NCBI RefSeq assembly: GCF_023093535.1
Contig: NZ_CP095757.1
Span: 2,356,001-2,420,000, forward strand
Direction of reading: 5' to 3'
DNA: 64,000 nucleotides
DNA from: Halovivax limisalsi
Lineage (GTDB): Archaea > Halobacteriota > Halobacteria > Halobacteriales > Natrialbaceae
Under the pieces are notes generated by a model. The model did not search any database and had not been told where the DNA came from. It was given only the letters and a program-made list of their open reading frames with translations. A program made the translations under genes and the position numbers. This document shows, one piece after another, positions 9,304-17,465 of this stretch (within the stretch, counting starts at the first letter, position 1; every line of letters starts with the position of its first letter).

Positions 9304-9921
9304 TCAGCGGAGGAGCGCCCCCGCCCGCTGGACGAGCCCGGGCGTCTCCGGTGTCAACCCGCCAGAGAAGCGCTCTCGGACGCCGAACAGCCGCCGGGCC
9401 AGACCATCCGACACCGTCCGCAGGAGACTGATATACCAGTTGTGTCGACCGAACGGCGGTTCGATCGTATAGGAGAGGTCATTTTGATCGGCCGCGTCCA
9501 TCAGGATCGACCGCATGATCCGGACGCCTTTCTCGGCATCGTACTCGCGCGCCAGGTAGTGGCGATACGGGTGACGTATCGACGAGTACTCCCAGTGGGC
9601 GTAGGTCTCGACGCCGTCCTCGGTTTCGTGGAGGATCACGTGTAACTGGTAGTCGGTCAGGAGCGACTTCCGGTAGACCCACGACCCGTCGGAGACGTTT
9701 CCGTCGACGCGCACCTTCAGCGATGCGACGAGGTTGCGGGTGAAGCCAAGCGAGTCAAGCAATTCCTCGATTTCGGGCTCGGAACTGCGTAGCGTCGCGA
9801 CGTACTCCTCCGGTGGCGTGTCACTGAGGGCGTAGCCACCGATCAACACGTCCAGCACGTTGTGGATCCCCGGAAGGACGCGCCGGCGGAACGCGTTGTA
9901 GGCGTCGGCCGTCCGTTTCAT
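9304..9921 (-). CDS. Conserved haloarchaeal hypothetical protein
   Basis: A 205-residue soluble protein without signal peptide or clear catalytic motif. It starts MKRTADAYNAFRRRVLPGI, has an aromatic, mixed alpha/beta middle (GSWVYRKSLLTDYQLHVILH, then YAHWEYSSIRHPYRHYLARE) and ends in a basic, Leu-rich tail. Codon use and acidic composition match the flanking genes, so it is probably a real gene. I recognise it only as a haloarchaeal-type orphan. It is transcribed away from the HAD gene; the 326 bases between the two starts must hold both promoters. Confidence 0.65.
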   Translation of the reverse strand: MKRTADAYNAFRRRVLPGIHNVLDVLIGGYALSDTPPEEYVATLRSSEPEIEELLDSLGFTRNLVASLKVRVDGNVSDGSWVYRKSLLTDYQLHVILHETEDGVETYAHWEYSSIRHPYRHYLAREYDAEKGVRIMRSILMDAADQNDLSYTIEPPFGRHNWYISLLRTVSDGLARRLFGVRERFSGGLTPETPGLVQRAGALLR

Positions 9922-10247
9922 ACTGGTACGTAATGGATTGTGCCGGATAGCCTTGTTCCCAGATTATCGCACTTCGGGGGATGCGCACCGACCGTGATGA
10001 AGGTCATCGTCGGGTGCCGTACCGTGCCAGGCCGATCGCCTGCAAGTCTTCATCGGTCGATCCCCGGCGGCGAGGTCGACCCGCAGTCACGCCACGCCGT
10101 CGAGCGATACGCGGACGCGGGTCGCCACGCCGACCGGGTCGCCCACACCGTGGGACGCGTCGAAGGTCACCTCGAGTCGAGGTCACTCCTCCATTCCGTC
10201 GTCTGGGGCCAAAACGATTATGCGAATTCGATTCCGACGGTCGGAAC
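9922..10247. other. Divergent intergenic region
   Basis: 326 bases between the divergently transcribed genes at 9921 and 10248. The only notable signals are AT-richer patches near 9955-9975 and just before 10248 (AACGATTATGCG), suitable as TATA boxes. The frames open across it give Arg/Pro-rich translations unlike the neighbours. I see no repeat or RNA structure. Confidence 0.5.
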
Positions 10248-10949
10248 GTGTCAGACATCGACGCAGTCTGTTTCGATCTGGACAGCACCCTGTGCGTATC
10301 CAATCAGTCCGACGGCGACGTCCACGCCGCGGTGTTCGACCGCGCGGGCATCGACCCGCTCTTTTCGCCCGAAGACGTCCGCGCCGTCGATTCGGCCGAC
10401 GTCGAGACGGCCGAAACCGACGCCGAGTTCTACGCAAACCTCTACCGGGCGACGGTCGCGAACTGCTCGACGGCTCGCGACGTCGACCCGTCGCTGCTCG
10501 ACGAACTCGGCGAGATCACCGCGGAGGTCGTCGACCAGACTGACGTGTCGTTTCGGCCGGGCGCCGAAGAGATGCTCGCGTCCGCCCGCGACCGGTACGA
10601 CGTGGGGCTGATCACGAACGGCGGGAAGGAGACGCAGCGGGCGAAACTCGAAACGCTCGGCATCGCGGACGCCTTCGACGTCGCGGTGTACTGCGACCCG
10701 ACGGCGGGAATCGACCCGAAGCCGGCGACGGAGCCGTTCCGACGGGCGCTCGCGGGGCTCACCGCGTCCGCCGCGACCACGCTGTACGTCGGCAACGACC
10801 ACAGCGCCGACGTGGTCGGCGCGCACGCGGCCGGGCTGCAGTCGGCGTGGCTGCCGCTGGATCGCCCCACCGGGACGACGCCGAGCGCTCCCGAGCCGAC
10901 CCCGACGTACCGGCTCGAATCGCCGGCGGACTTGTCGACGATTCTCTGA
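10248..10949 (+). CDS. HAD-superfamily hydrolase
   Basis: A 233-residue haloacid-dehalogenase-type phosphatase. Motif I is FDLDST near the N-terminus (residues about 9-14), motif II is ITNGG (about 121), motif III is the Lys in DPKPATEPF, and motif IV is VGNDHSADVVGA, where Asp binds Mg2+. A helical cap lies between motifs I and II, as in subfamily I members such as phosphoglycolate phosphatase. The substrate is unknown. I start at GTG 10248 because it gives the HAD strand right at the N-terminus and follows a TATA-like patch; the open frame upstream is Arg-rich non-coding sequence. Confidence 0.88.
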   Translation: MSDIDAVCFDLDSTLCVSNQSDGDVHAAVFDRAGIDPLFSPEDVRAVDSADVETAETDAEFYANLYRATVANCSTARDVDPSLLDELGEITAEVVDQTDVSFRPGAEEMLASARDRYDVGLITNGGKETQRAKLETLGIADAFDVAVYCDPTAGIDPKPATEPFRRALAGLTASAATTLYVGNDHSADVVGAHAAGLQSAWLPLDRPTGTTPSAPEPTPTYRLESPADLSTIL

Positions 10950-11055
10950 GGTTGGGGACAGCAGGGCGAGGAGGGCGTTTCGACACCGAGTGGCGACGGC
11001 TGCCCGTCGTGGTTCGCTCGGTCGATCGGAAATTGCAACCATGGCTCCACCAGTA

Positions 11056-11300
11056 ATTATTTATCGTCTCACGTCAACGGACAGAACGGAAGCCGCGCTC
11101 CGTCGAGCGTACGGGGATATAGCGAATGTCCCGGGTGTTAAGGGCACCCGAGACGCGGCTTCCGAAAACCGGTGGAGGTTTTCATCAGCCATGTTTGCGT
11201 ACAAACCACTGAGACAAAAAGGTCTCGCACGTCCGTGGTACAGTCAGCGTCAGCTATTCTCGGATTTTGGCTTGGATTCGAAAGTCGGTAGCCAAGTTCA
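11056..11300 (+). ncRNA. Candidate structured RNA or leader, accessory island
   Basis: A TATA-like element (ATTATTTAT, about 11056-11064) sits about 27 bases before a compact structure. An 11-bp perfect inverted repeat, CGGAAGCCGCG at 11087-11097 with its complement at 11154-11164, encloses two smaller hairpins: CCGT/ACGG, and CGGGTG/CACCCG at 11132-11150. Together they form a three-way junction. Further hairpins follow: AAAACC/GGTTTT, GTTTG/CAAAC, GAGAC/GTCTC and TTGGCT/AGCCAA (about 11271-11300). A frame from ATG 11041 to 11325 is open, giving about 94 residues that I do not recognise; it ends in TGATG overlapping the next start. Structured leader RNA or a small coding gene both remain possible. 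Confidence 0.35.
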
Positions 11301-11324
11301 TAACTACTCGGCGGAGGGACGCTG

Positions 11325-11513
11325 ATGGGTCGATACGATTACGACGGACTGTCGGCGGAATCTGCGTGCGAGCGGTGCGGGGTAGAGTTGAAGGGTGCTC
11401 ACTGGGTGCGACTCATGGCGTGCCATCAGGGGGCGCCGAACGAGCGATATCGGGATTCGGAGATGCGAATCTGCGTGGATTGCCTTGCTGCGCTGGGAAT
11501 GCTGGAAATTTAG
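11325..11513 (+). CDS. Small zinc-finger protein
   Basis: A 62-residue protein with two CxxC knuckles: CERC near residue 15 and CVDC near residue 51, separated by a basic and aromatic middle (HWVRLMACHQG). This is the pattern of the many haloarchaeal one-domain zinc-finger microproteins. Function is unknown; nucleic-acid or protein binding is usual for the fold. The ATG overlaps the stop of the upstream open frame (TGATG). The gene sits at the edge of an AT-richer accessory island. Confidence 0.6.
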   Translation: MGRYDYDGLSAESACERCGVELKGAHWVRLMACHQGAPNERYRDSEMRICVDCLAALGMLEI

Positions 11514-11875
11514 ATGAGTACGTCTGAGGATGAGGTGAGTGATAGGCTGCACGACCGGTTCAAGCCGATCCGGGGTGTGGGAAGCTAACTGATCTTCGGG
11601 TATCATCTCGGTTCGCGGAAGGAATGGGCTGTGAACACGAGGTACTGATATTGGGAGACTTGCCTTTCGAAGATTTGGTGCTGCTTTTAGGCGGCTTCTC
11701 TGAGGGCTATGCTTTAGAGGAGAGACTCGTGATCTGTCCTGTTGCGATGCTTTCGTGAACACCAACATCCCGACCTCGTGTGCATATTCGAGAAATGGGT
11801 TTTACCGAGCTAGGAACCGTGGGGTTAGAGACTTAGACATACCTCAAATATTAATGAAGCAACCAGGATTGTTGG
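11514..11875. other. Gene-poor, AT-richer stretch of the accessory island
   Basis: 362 bases with no convincing gene. A 24-codon frame starts at 11514 right after the zinc-finger stop (MSTSEDEVSDRLHD...) and stops at about 11588; it could be a truncated downstream gene. The rest, up to the end of the HEPN gene, shows no recognisable transposase. Composition drifts from high GC to the AT-rich island on the right. Confidence 0.4.
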
Positions 11876-12943
11876 TCATGTATCATCAAATGTCTCAGTC
11901 CGTCCAATGCCATCCTCGGGGAGTCCCGAAATGGCCGATAGTTTCCCAATCAAATATTCATCAAATTCTGATTTGACGGCCATTACTAACCGATTACAAG
12001 CTTTTGCAGCTTCAATGGCTTCCTCTTCTGTTGGGTTATAGCCCTCGTGAACTATATCATTCCGCAGGTCTCGCACGCCATTATTCCATTCTTTATACTC
12101 CTTCAACTCTTTAATCTGGAAGTCGAGCTTTGACGAATACTGATCCAGAATATTATCGAATTTCATGAATGTGCCATCCTCTCGTCGAGCAGTCTCGACG
12201 GCCTCCTCGCTGTCCATTCCGTAATAATCCTGTAATAACTGTTCACACGCTTCTTTCAACCATCTCTCCATCAATCTATGTGAATCCGTCACCGCTAAGT
12301 CAAACTCCTTTAATGACATTTGGTCACGTATCCGCAGTTGTAACCTAGTGTAGACGCTAGGATCGATCCTACTTTTTAACATACCTCTTATTAAACCATC
12401 ATCTTCATTATCAATTGTCGACCCCATTCCTCTCATTATTCCCGCATTTTTCTTGTAGTGTTGTTGAGTGTGTTCGCCTGAACCATCTTTCTCAATAATA
12501 ACAAAGTCAAAAATATCGTGAGGGAGCAAATTTCTCATCCAGTAACTATCTGTAACTGATTTATATGCATTAACAAACCTATTTACACATTGTGTGGCTT
12601 CTTCAACGATATATTCGTTCTTGTCCTTCTTCTGCCCACCACCGGAAATCTGTAAAACGGGCGATCCAGGAACCTCAAGGATATCCTCAGGGATTGTTTC
12701 GATGAAGTCTTCCCCAAATACTACTTGTGTGTTAGTTCTGGACAAATTCCCTAGACGATCTTCTTCGGCGCCAGTTGCAGTGGTTATCCCACCTTCTCCT
12801 CCACCTGGAACCATATTGAACCCAATTTCTGCTGTATAATTCTCAAATGGTATCTCATACGTTTCTAAATCATCCGAACTAGGATCTCCAACCCGGATCA
12901 GAAATGGTATCTGAAACCGGACAACGATTTTTTCTGTTTCCAT
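11876..12943 (-). CDS. HEPN-domain protein, possible defence RNase
   Basis: A 355-residue protein in an AT-rich island with codon use unlike its high-GC neighbours, a sign of transfer. The C-terminal part (about 210-335) is helical and carries the HEPN signature R-x4-H: R294-N-D-I-V-H299 in GVRDLRNDIVHEGYNPTEEE. This is the composite active site of many HEPN ribonucleases. The N-terminal 150 residues are mixed beta and unrecognised (VVRFQIPFLIRVG ... PGSPVLQISGGGQ). Standalone HEPN proteins of ApeA or Cthe_2314 type act in anti-phage abortive infection, so defence is a reasonable inference. I start at the second Met (METEKIVV), about 25 bases after a TATA-like CTTTATCA; ATG 12958 is the alternative. 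Confidence 0.7.
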   Translation of the reverse strand: METEKIVVRFQIPFLIRVGDPSSDDLETYEIPFENYTAEIGFNMVPGGGEGGITTATGAEEDRLGNLSRTNTQVVFGEDFIETIPEDILEVPGSPVLQISGGGQKKDKNEYIVEEATQCVNRFVNAYKSVTDSYWMRNLLPHDIFDFVIIEKDGSGEHTQQHYKKNAGIMRGMGSTIDNEDDGLIRGMLKSRIDPSVYTRLQLRIRDQMSLKEFDLAVTDSHRLMERWLKEACEQLLQDYYGMDSEEAVETARREDGTFMKFDNILDQYSSKLDFQIKELKEYKEWNNGVRDLRNDIVHEGYNPTEEEAIEAAKACNRLVMAVKSEFDEYLIGKLSAISGLPEDGIGRTETFDDT

Positions 12944-12958
12944 GCCATCACATATCAT

Positions 12959-13269
12959 TCTTCGGTGATAAAGCTCCGTACTGCTTCGACCTTTACCTAT
13001 CCACAGTCCGCTTCTGACTATGGTTCAGGCGGATACCTCTTCAGAGTTATAGCATCCCGTAAAGAGGTCCGTTTCGACTGGTTCTACTGGAGAATCGCGG
13101 TGCGGGGTTGGGCGGGGGCTGTGTAATTTTTTGGCTCTGTCCCCTTGGGGACACGCCATGCGGTGATGTTGGGGTACGGGAAGTCCTACACTGACCCTGC
13201 CACAATCGTTTCCCAAACAAACCAACCCGTATCGGTACGATTTATTTGCCCCGTCGTGAACGTTCGACT
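12959..13269. other. Intergenic region with a 53-codon open frame
   Basis: 311 bases between the HEPN gene and the EthD gene. On the plus strand a frame is open from GTG 12965 to TAA 13124-13126 and ends in an aromatic, non-random peptide (FDWFYWRIAVRGWAGAV), followed at once by a T-run (ATTTTTT) like an archaeal terminator. It may be a tiny gene or the tail of a decayed one. A small palindrome TGTCCCC/GGGGACA follows near 13139-13154. The TATA-like ATTTATTT near 13239-13246 fits the EthD gene start. Confidence 0.4.
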
Positions 13270-13950
13270 ATGCACAAACACGTTGCACTGCTGACTCGCG
13301 ACGAGGCCGTCTCGCACGACGCGTTCGTCGACCGCTGGGAGGCCGCCGACCTCGCCGCCCGGATCGACGGCGTCGTCCGCTATCACGAGGTCCTGCCGAC
13401 GATGCCCGAGCACGCGGAATTCGACGGCCTGGCGGAGTTCTTCTTCGCGGACGAGGAATCCTACCGGTCCGCCGTCGCCGACCCAGACTCCCTCGTCACC
13501 GACACCGGCGGCGACCTCGCCGAGGCCATCGCGGCCGAGCGCGGCATGGCGGGCGAGCCGATCGTCCAGCGCGACGAGGTCGACGGCGACTCCGACGAGC
13601 TGTACAAGCACTCTGCGTTCCTCGTTCGCAAGGACGACCTCACCCACGAGGCCTTCATCGATCACTGGCAGCACAACCACACGCCGATTGCGCGCGAGAT
13701 CACCGGCGTCGTGAAGTACGACACCGTCGTCCCGACCGATCCCGCCGCCCAGCCCTTCGACGGCATCGCGGAGTTGTACTTTTCGGAGATCGACGACCTC
13801 TACGACGCGCTGGGCAGCGAGGGGTCCCGGGACTACGAGGCGGTCGGCGAGATGGCCGAGAAGGCCCGCGAGGACGTCGACAACTTCCTCGCGATCGACG
13901 AGCGCCCGCGCTTCATCGGGCAGGAACGCGTCCGCGCGGACCGGCGGTGA
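13270..13950 (+). CDS. Tandem EthD-domain protein
   Basis: A 226-residue protein made of two dimeric alpha/beta-barrel repeats of the EthD type. Repeat one covers about 1-95 (MHKHVALLTRDEAVSHDAF ... RYHEVLP) and repeat two about 105-205 (YKHSAFLVRKDDLTHEAF ... VKYDTVVPTDP). Both begin with the strand plus H-E/D-x-F motif of the family. EthD proteins are small accessory or oxygenase-like proteins; the role here is unknown. Start ATG 13270 is about 25-30 bases after a TATA-like box. The HD-domain gene overlaps its stop by four bases, so the two are co-transcribed. Confidence 0.82.
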   Translation: MHKHVALLTRDEAVSHDAFVDRWEAADLAARIDGVVRYHEVLPTMPEHAEFDGLAEFFFADEESYRSAVADPDSLVTDTGGDLAEAIAAERGMAGEPIVQRDEVDGDSDELYKHSAFLVRKDDLTHEAFIDHWQHNHTPIAREITGVVKYDTVVPTDPAAQPFDGIAELYFSEIDDLYDALGSEGSRDYEAVGEMAEKAREDVDNFLAIDERPRFIGQERVRADRR

Positions 13951-14543
13951 TCGACGTGCCCGACTTCGACGCGCAGGTCCGCGAGGCGTTCCCGGAACTC
14001 GCCGAGATCGCGGACGAGGCCCTCCGGGATCGGGTCGTCGAGGCCTGGACGCTCGGCCTCGAACGCGGGGGCTGGCGGGACGTCACGGACATCCCCTACG
14101 CGTGGAACATCCACGAGGTGAGCAACGTCGAGCACGTCCGCGGCGTCACCAAGATCGCGATCGAGTCCGCCGAGCTCCAGCGCGAGTTCCACGGCGCGGA
14201 CCCTGACCTCGACGTCATCGTCGCCGCCTGCCTCCTCCACGATGTCGGCAAGTGCTACGAGTACCCCGACTTCGTCGACGACGACCTGCTCGCCGACCCC
14301 GATCCGACCTACGTGAGCGAGGAGGTCCCGCACTCGATCTCGGGTTACGCGCTCGCCCACGAGGTGGGCTGTCCCCTGGACGTCCAGCGCGCGATCCCGC
14401 ACTTCCTGGGCGAGGTGCCGACGCGGACGCTCGAAGCGGAACTGGTCAAGAGCGCGAACTCGGCGTCCTCGAACGCGATCACCGAGGCCGCGATGGGAAT
14501 CACGCTGCAGGAGTGGGTCGAGGAGTACTCGCAGACGTCCTGA
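13947..14543 (+). CDS. HD-domain metal-dependent phosphohydrolase
   Basis: A 198-residue HD-superfamily protein. The metal-binding core is H near residue 58 (EHVRGVTKIA) and the HD pair in CLLHDVGKCYEY (about 91-102), followed by HSISGYALAHEVG and IPHFLGEVPTRTLEAELVKSAN, where further metal ligands are expected. HD hydrolases act on phosphomonoesters or nucleotides; the substrate is not predictable. Translation begins at GTG 13947, overlapping the EthD stop (GTGA), which indicates coupling. Confidence 0.85.
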   Translation: MIDVPDFDAQVREAFPELAEIADEALRDRVVEAWTLGLERGGWRDVTDIPYAWNIHEVSNVEHVRGVTKIAIESAELQREFHGADPDLDVIVAACLLHDVGKCYEYPDFVDDDLLADPDPTYVSEEVPHSISGYALAHEVGCPLDVQRAIPHFLGEVPTRTLEAELVKSANSASSNAITEAAMGITLQEWVEEYSQTS

Positions 14544-14654
14544 ATCTACGCTACGCCCGTCCGCCCGCTTCGTCGGCGTCCGTTCTCGGCCTCCGTCTCT
14601 TGCTGTCCGATCTCGGGTACCGATTTCCGGCGCTGCCCGATCGCCGACGCCGCC

Positions 14655-15125
14655 TCAATCGTCGAACGGATCCTCGAGGATCCGCTCTTCGGGCGTCGGT
14701 GCACCCGGGTGGATTCCGTGGCGCGCGATGGTGTACAGGACGGTCACGGTCACCGCACAGAGGACGAGCCCGCCGGCGATGCTCTCCAGCGCCGCACTCG
14801 CCAGCGGGCCGCTCAGGGGGTCGCCCACCGTCGCTGCGGCGGCCGTCGACGGCGCGGTCGCGAGTCCGTAGGGAACGAAGGTCACGAAGGCCGCGATCCA
14901 CCACCGTTTCGTCGCGCGTTCGAGCGCGTCGACCGATCGATGGACCAGCGCGCGAGTGAGGCCGGCGACGCCGATCGAGACGAGTCCGAAGGCGGCCAGC
15001 GTTCGGGCCGACGGCGTCGGGTCGGTGGCGACGGCCGCGCCGGCGATCGTAAGCGCGACCGACCCGACGATCATCAGTCGCGGGGGAAGGCGAGGGAGGA
15101 TCACTGCGCTGTGGTAGCGAGCCAT
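14655..15125 (-). CDS. Four-helix membrane protein, unknown function
   Basis: A 156-residue hydrophobic protein with about four transmembrane helices: residues about 14-32, 41-57, 73-93 and 112-137. The start is basic (MARYHSAVILPRLPPRL) and the end short and acidic (EERILEDPFDD). I do not recognise a family. ATG 15125 was chosen because the reading upstream is Arg/Ser-rich non-coding sequence. It is convergent with the HD gene. Confidence 0.7.
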   Translation of the reverse strand: MARYHSAVILPRLPPRLMIVGSVALTIAGAAVATDPTPSARTLAAFGLVSIGVAGLTRALVHRSVDALERATKRWWIAAFVTFVPYGLATAPSTAAAATVGDPLSGPLASAALESIAGGLVLCAVTVTVLYTIARHGIHPGAPTPEERILEDPFDD

Positions 15126-15403
15126 TACACAAAACTCTCGCGAAGCGCCGATAGGACGGCTGAGACGACTCTCACGCGATCGTGAGCGTCGACAAGCAAA
15201 GGACGTATTACCCCACCATGCGACCACGTCAACGAGACAATGGCCCGCCCAACCGTCGGCCCCCATCAGCGTGGACGCGTCGCTGGTACGCCTCCCCGTC
15301 TGGCGACCCCATCGAACCGCCGGTCAAACAATCGTCTCCTCGCCGACCGCGACCCGGCGAATCGGCTAACGATCGGTTACCACGCCGGCCGGAGCGTGTG
15401 GCG

Positions 15404-15841
15404 ATGACGCTGCGCGGACGACTCCGCTCGGAACTCCGGACGGCCTGGAAGCGACACGTCACCGGGGAGCCCGATCGGTACCAGGCCTACGTGTCGTTTC
15501 CCGTCGGCCGGCGAGGCGCGACCGACGGGCGAGTCGCGGAACACGTCGAAGCCCTCGAACGCGTCTTCGAGGGTCGACTCGACGTCTACGCGCGTCGGTC
15601 GCGCCTCGCGGCCGTGTCGGATCCGGTCCGGACGGATCGCTTCGATCCGTCGAACCTCCGGACCGTCCTCGATCGGATCGAAGCGGCGTACGAGGAGACG
15701 CACGCGCTCGCGACGGTGACGAAGTGGCGATCGATCGACGGTCGACTGGTCAAATCGTTCGTGGCCGTCCCGGTTCGACCGCTCTTTCCGCCCGGAACGG
15801 ACCCGGACGACCGGCCCTCGAAACCCATCACGGCGAGGTAA
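15404..15841 (+). CDS. Hypothetical protein
   Basis: A 145-residue soluble protein starting at ATG 15404 (MTLRGRLRSELRTAWKRH). It has a beta strand YQAYVSFPVG, a helix with GRVAEHVEALERVFEGRL and a C-terminal strand KSFVAVPVRPLFPPG. It resembles small haloarchaeal orphans; no function can be assigned. The frame is open further upstream, but that part is Pro/Arg-rich and unlikely to be translated. It is convergent with the mechanosensitive-channel-like gene. Confidence 0.5.
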   Translation: MTLRGRLRSELRTAWKRHVTGEPDRYQAYVSFPVGRRGATDGRVAEHVEALERVFEGRLDVYARRSRLAAVSDPVRTDRFDPSNLRTVLDRIEAAYEETHALATVTKWRSIDGRLVKSFVAVPVRPLFPPGTDPDDRPSKPITAR

Positions 15842-15880
15842 TCGACCGGCGATCGACGGTGGGACTGGCGCTGTCGCGGT

Positions 15881-16663
15881 TCAGTCGTCCGTATCGCCGC
15901 GTTCCGTCCCGCGGTCGGGGCTGCCGGTGCCGGTTCGATCGGTGGCCGTCGTCGATTCCTCCGGCGTCATCGCGTCCGCCCGACCCATCCAGCGATCGAT
16001 GTTCTCGGCGACGTAGTCCTTGCCGCCCCAGCCCAGCGCGATGCCGGCACCGATTGCGACTGCGGCCGCGAGGCCCCAGGCGAGTGCGCGCGCGAAGACG
16101 TAGAGGATGCCGACGTCGATCCCCATCGTATCGAGGCCGATGACCAGCGCCGTCGCGTAAAGGAATACGCGCGCGCCGCTTGCGAACCAGCTCGTCATTA
16201 CATCACCCGTCGCCGAACGAGTCCGCTCGATCACGTCGCCGACGAAGTCCGCGACGACGAAGCCGAGCGTGATGACCACCAGTCCAGCGATGAACGCGGG
16301 CAGGTACGAGACGGCCGTCGCGATCCACTCCGACAGCGTCGGAATCGCGAGCGCGTTGGCCGCGGCGAGGATCGCCAGCGCGTAGACGAACCACTTCGCG
16401 AGCTTGCCGAACGCGCCGGACACTGCTCGTTCGGTCCCGCCGAGGATACGACCGAGCGGCGTCTCCAGGACCATCCGATCGAGTTCGACGCCATCCGCGA
16501 TCCCGCGCACGACGCGGCCGGCGAGGCGGCCGACGATCCATCCGATCAGGAGGATGACGACGGCGCCGACGAGTCGCGGGAGGAACGTGACGATCTCCGC
16601 GATCGGATCCTGCAGGTACTCCGGTACGTCGACTTGCTGGAGGACGATCTGTGTCTCTTCCAT
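15881..16663 (-). CDS. Mechanosensitive-channel-like TM-helix protein
   Basis: A 260-residue membrane protein with five or six transmembrane segments. It contains repeats of the conserved TM-helix unit found beside MscS-type channels: FLPRLVGAVVILLIGWIVGRLAGRVV (about 28-53) and YLPAFIAGLVVITLGFVVADFVGD (about 115-138), each followed by a polar helix. The last helix ends in GIALGWGGKDYVAENIDRWMGR, after which comes an acidic, Thr/Asp-rich tail of 40 residues. There is no full MscS beta domain, so channel activity is not certain. ATG 16663 follows sequence unlike protein. Confidence 0.75.
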   Translation of the reverse strand: MEETQIVLQQVDVPEYLQDPIAEIVTFLPRLVGAVVILLIGWIVGRLAGRVVRGIADGVELDRMVLETPLGRILGGTERAVSGAFGKLAKWFVYALAILAAANALAIPTLSEWIATAVSYLPAFIAGLVVITLGFVVADFVGDVIERTRSATGDVMTSWFASGARVFLYATALVIGLDTMGIDVGILYVFARALAWGLAAAVAIGAGIALGWGGKDYVAENIDRWMGRADAMTPEESTTATDRTGTGSPDRGTERGDTDD

Positions 16664-17094
16664 ACCCACAGACAGTCCCGCCCCAGGTTTCGTAATTGTG
16701 CGGCTACAAAAAAACGGCCGCTGAAACGATCGCTCGGACGACGGTGGCAATCGATTGAACTACCGATTACGTCGATGGTCGCGACGTCGACCGCGTTTCC
16801 GGTCGAACACGGCGACCAGAGGCCGTCTTCGTTGCTCTCGCTTCACCGCGGTCAGGTGGGCTGGTGTCACACGCCAGATAATCACAGATTAGAATCCGAA
16901 CCAACGTTCTTGAAATGATACGCGACTTCTCCGATAGTGTGAAGATCGTGACCGATTCGGTGTATATTTATCGTCATATTTCGCGGATATTACCGGCGTG
17001 TCGGTAACTATGCATACGAACTGATCGCGTGGAGTGTCTGTCGCGTTCACCGTGAACAACGATTAACCCGTATCCTCACACAGTAATAGTGGAG
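16664..17094. other. Intergenic region, AT-rich promoters
   Basis: 431 bases between divergent genes. It contains an A-run (CTACAAAAAAACGG, about 16703-16716) upstream of the channel-like gene and a TA-rich stretch at about 16960-17000 (GTATATTTATCGTCATATTT). A 30-codon frame from ATG 16915 is open but I see no support for it as a gene. Confidence 0.4.
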
Positions 17095-17283
17095 ATGACC
17101 GAGAACAACCAACGGGCGGCGGCGATCTGTGAAACCTGCGGGACCGTTCACGCCGTTCGTCGCCGATCCGACGGCGAAATTCGGCCGCTGGGGATCGGGT
17201 CCGAAGCCGGGTGTCCGTGCGGGGATGGCGACCTTCGAATCATGGATACCGACACGGCCCTTCCGGAATCCACGGAGAAATAA
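17095..17283 (+). CDS. Small zinc-binding protein
   Basis: A 62-residue protein with CxxC (AAICETCGTVH, about 11-19) and CxC (AGCPCGDG, about 41-47) knuckles, the rubredoxin-like or zinc-ribbon layout common in haloarchaeal microproteins. The function is unknown. The ATG at 17095 is favoured; a GTG six bases earlier is an alternative. It stands alone between two intergenic gaps. Confidence 0.65.
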   Translation: MTENNQRAAAICETCGTVHAVRRRSDGEIRPLGIGSEAGCPCGDGDLRIMDTDTALPESTEK

Positions 17284-17465
17284 GTCGCCGGCGGCCATCG
17301 GTCCGTCCGCGGACGACCGAGCTCCTTCGCGGCGTTCTGACCGGCTTTTCCAGACTCGGATCAGGGAACCTTCTTGCAGACGCCCGTAGCGCGACGAGGC
17401 GTGACCGACGACCGTCGAGCCGACCGGTTCGAACCGGGGTCACCGACCGACGTGTCCGAACCGAT

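Noticed and set aside
9023-9472. Plus-strand frame after the PIN gene
   Set aside because: Translation is Ser/Arg/Pro-rich and runs into the opposite-strand gene; no motif.
11304-11768. 154-codon minus-strand frame opposite the zinc-finger gene
   Set aside because: Basic, low in acidic residues and overlapping a better-supported gene; no recognisable domain.
11514-11875. Insertion sequence in the AT-richer island
   Set aside because: I found no transposase motif and no terminal inverted repeats with target duplication by eye.
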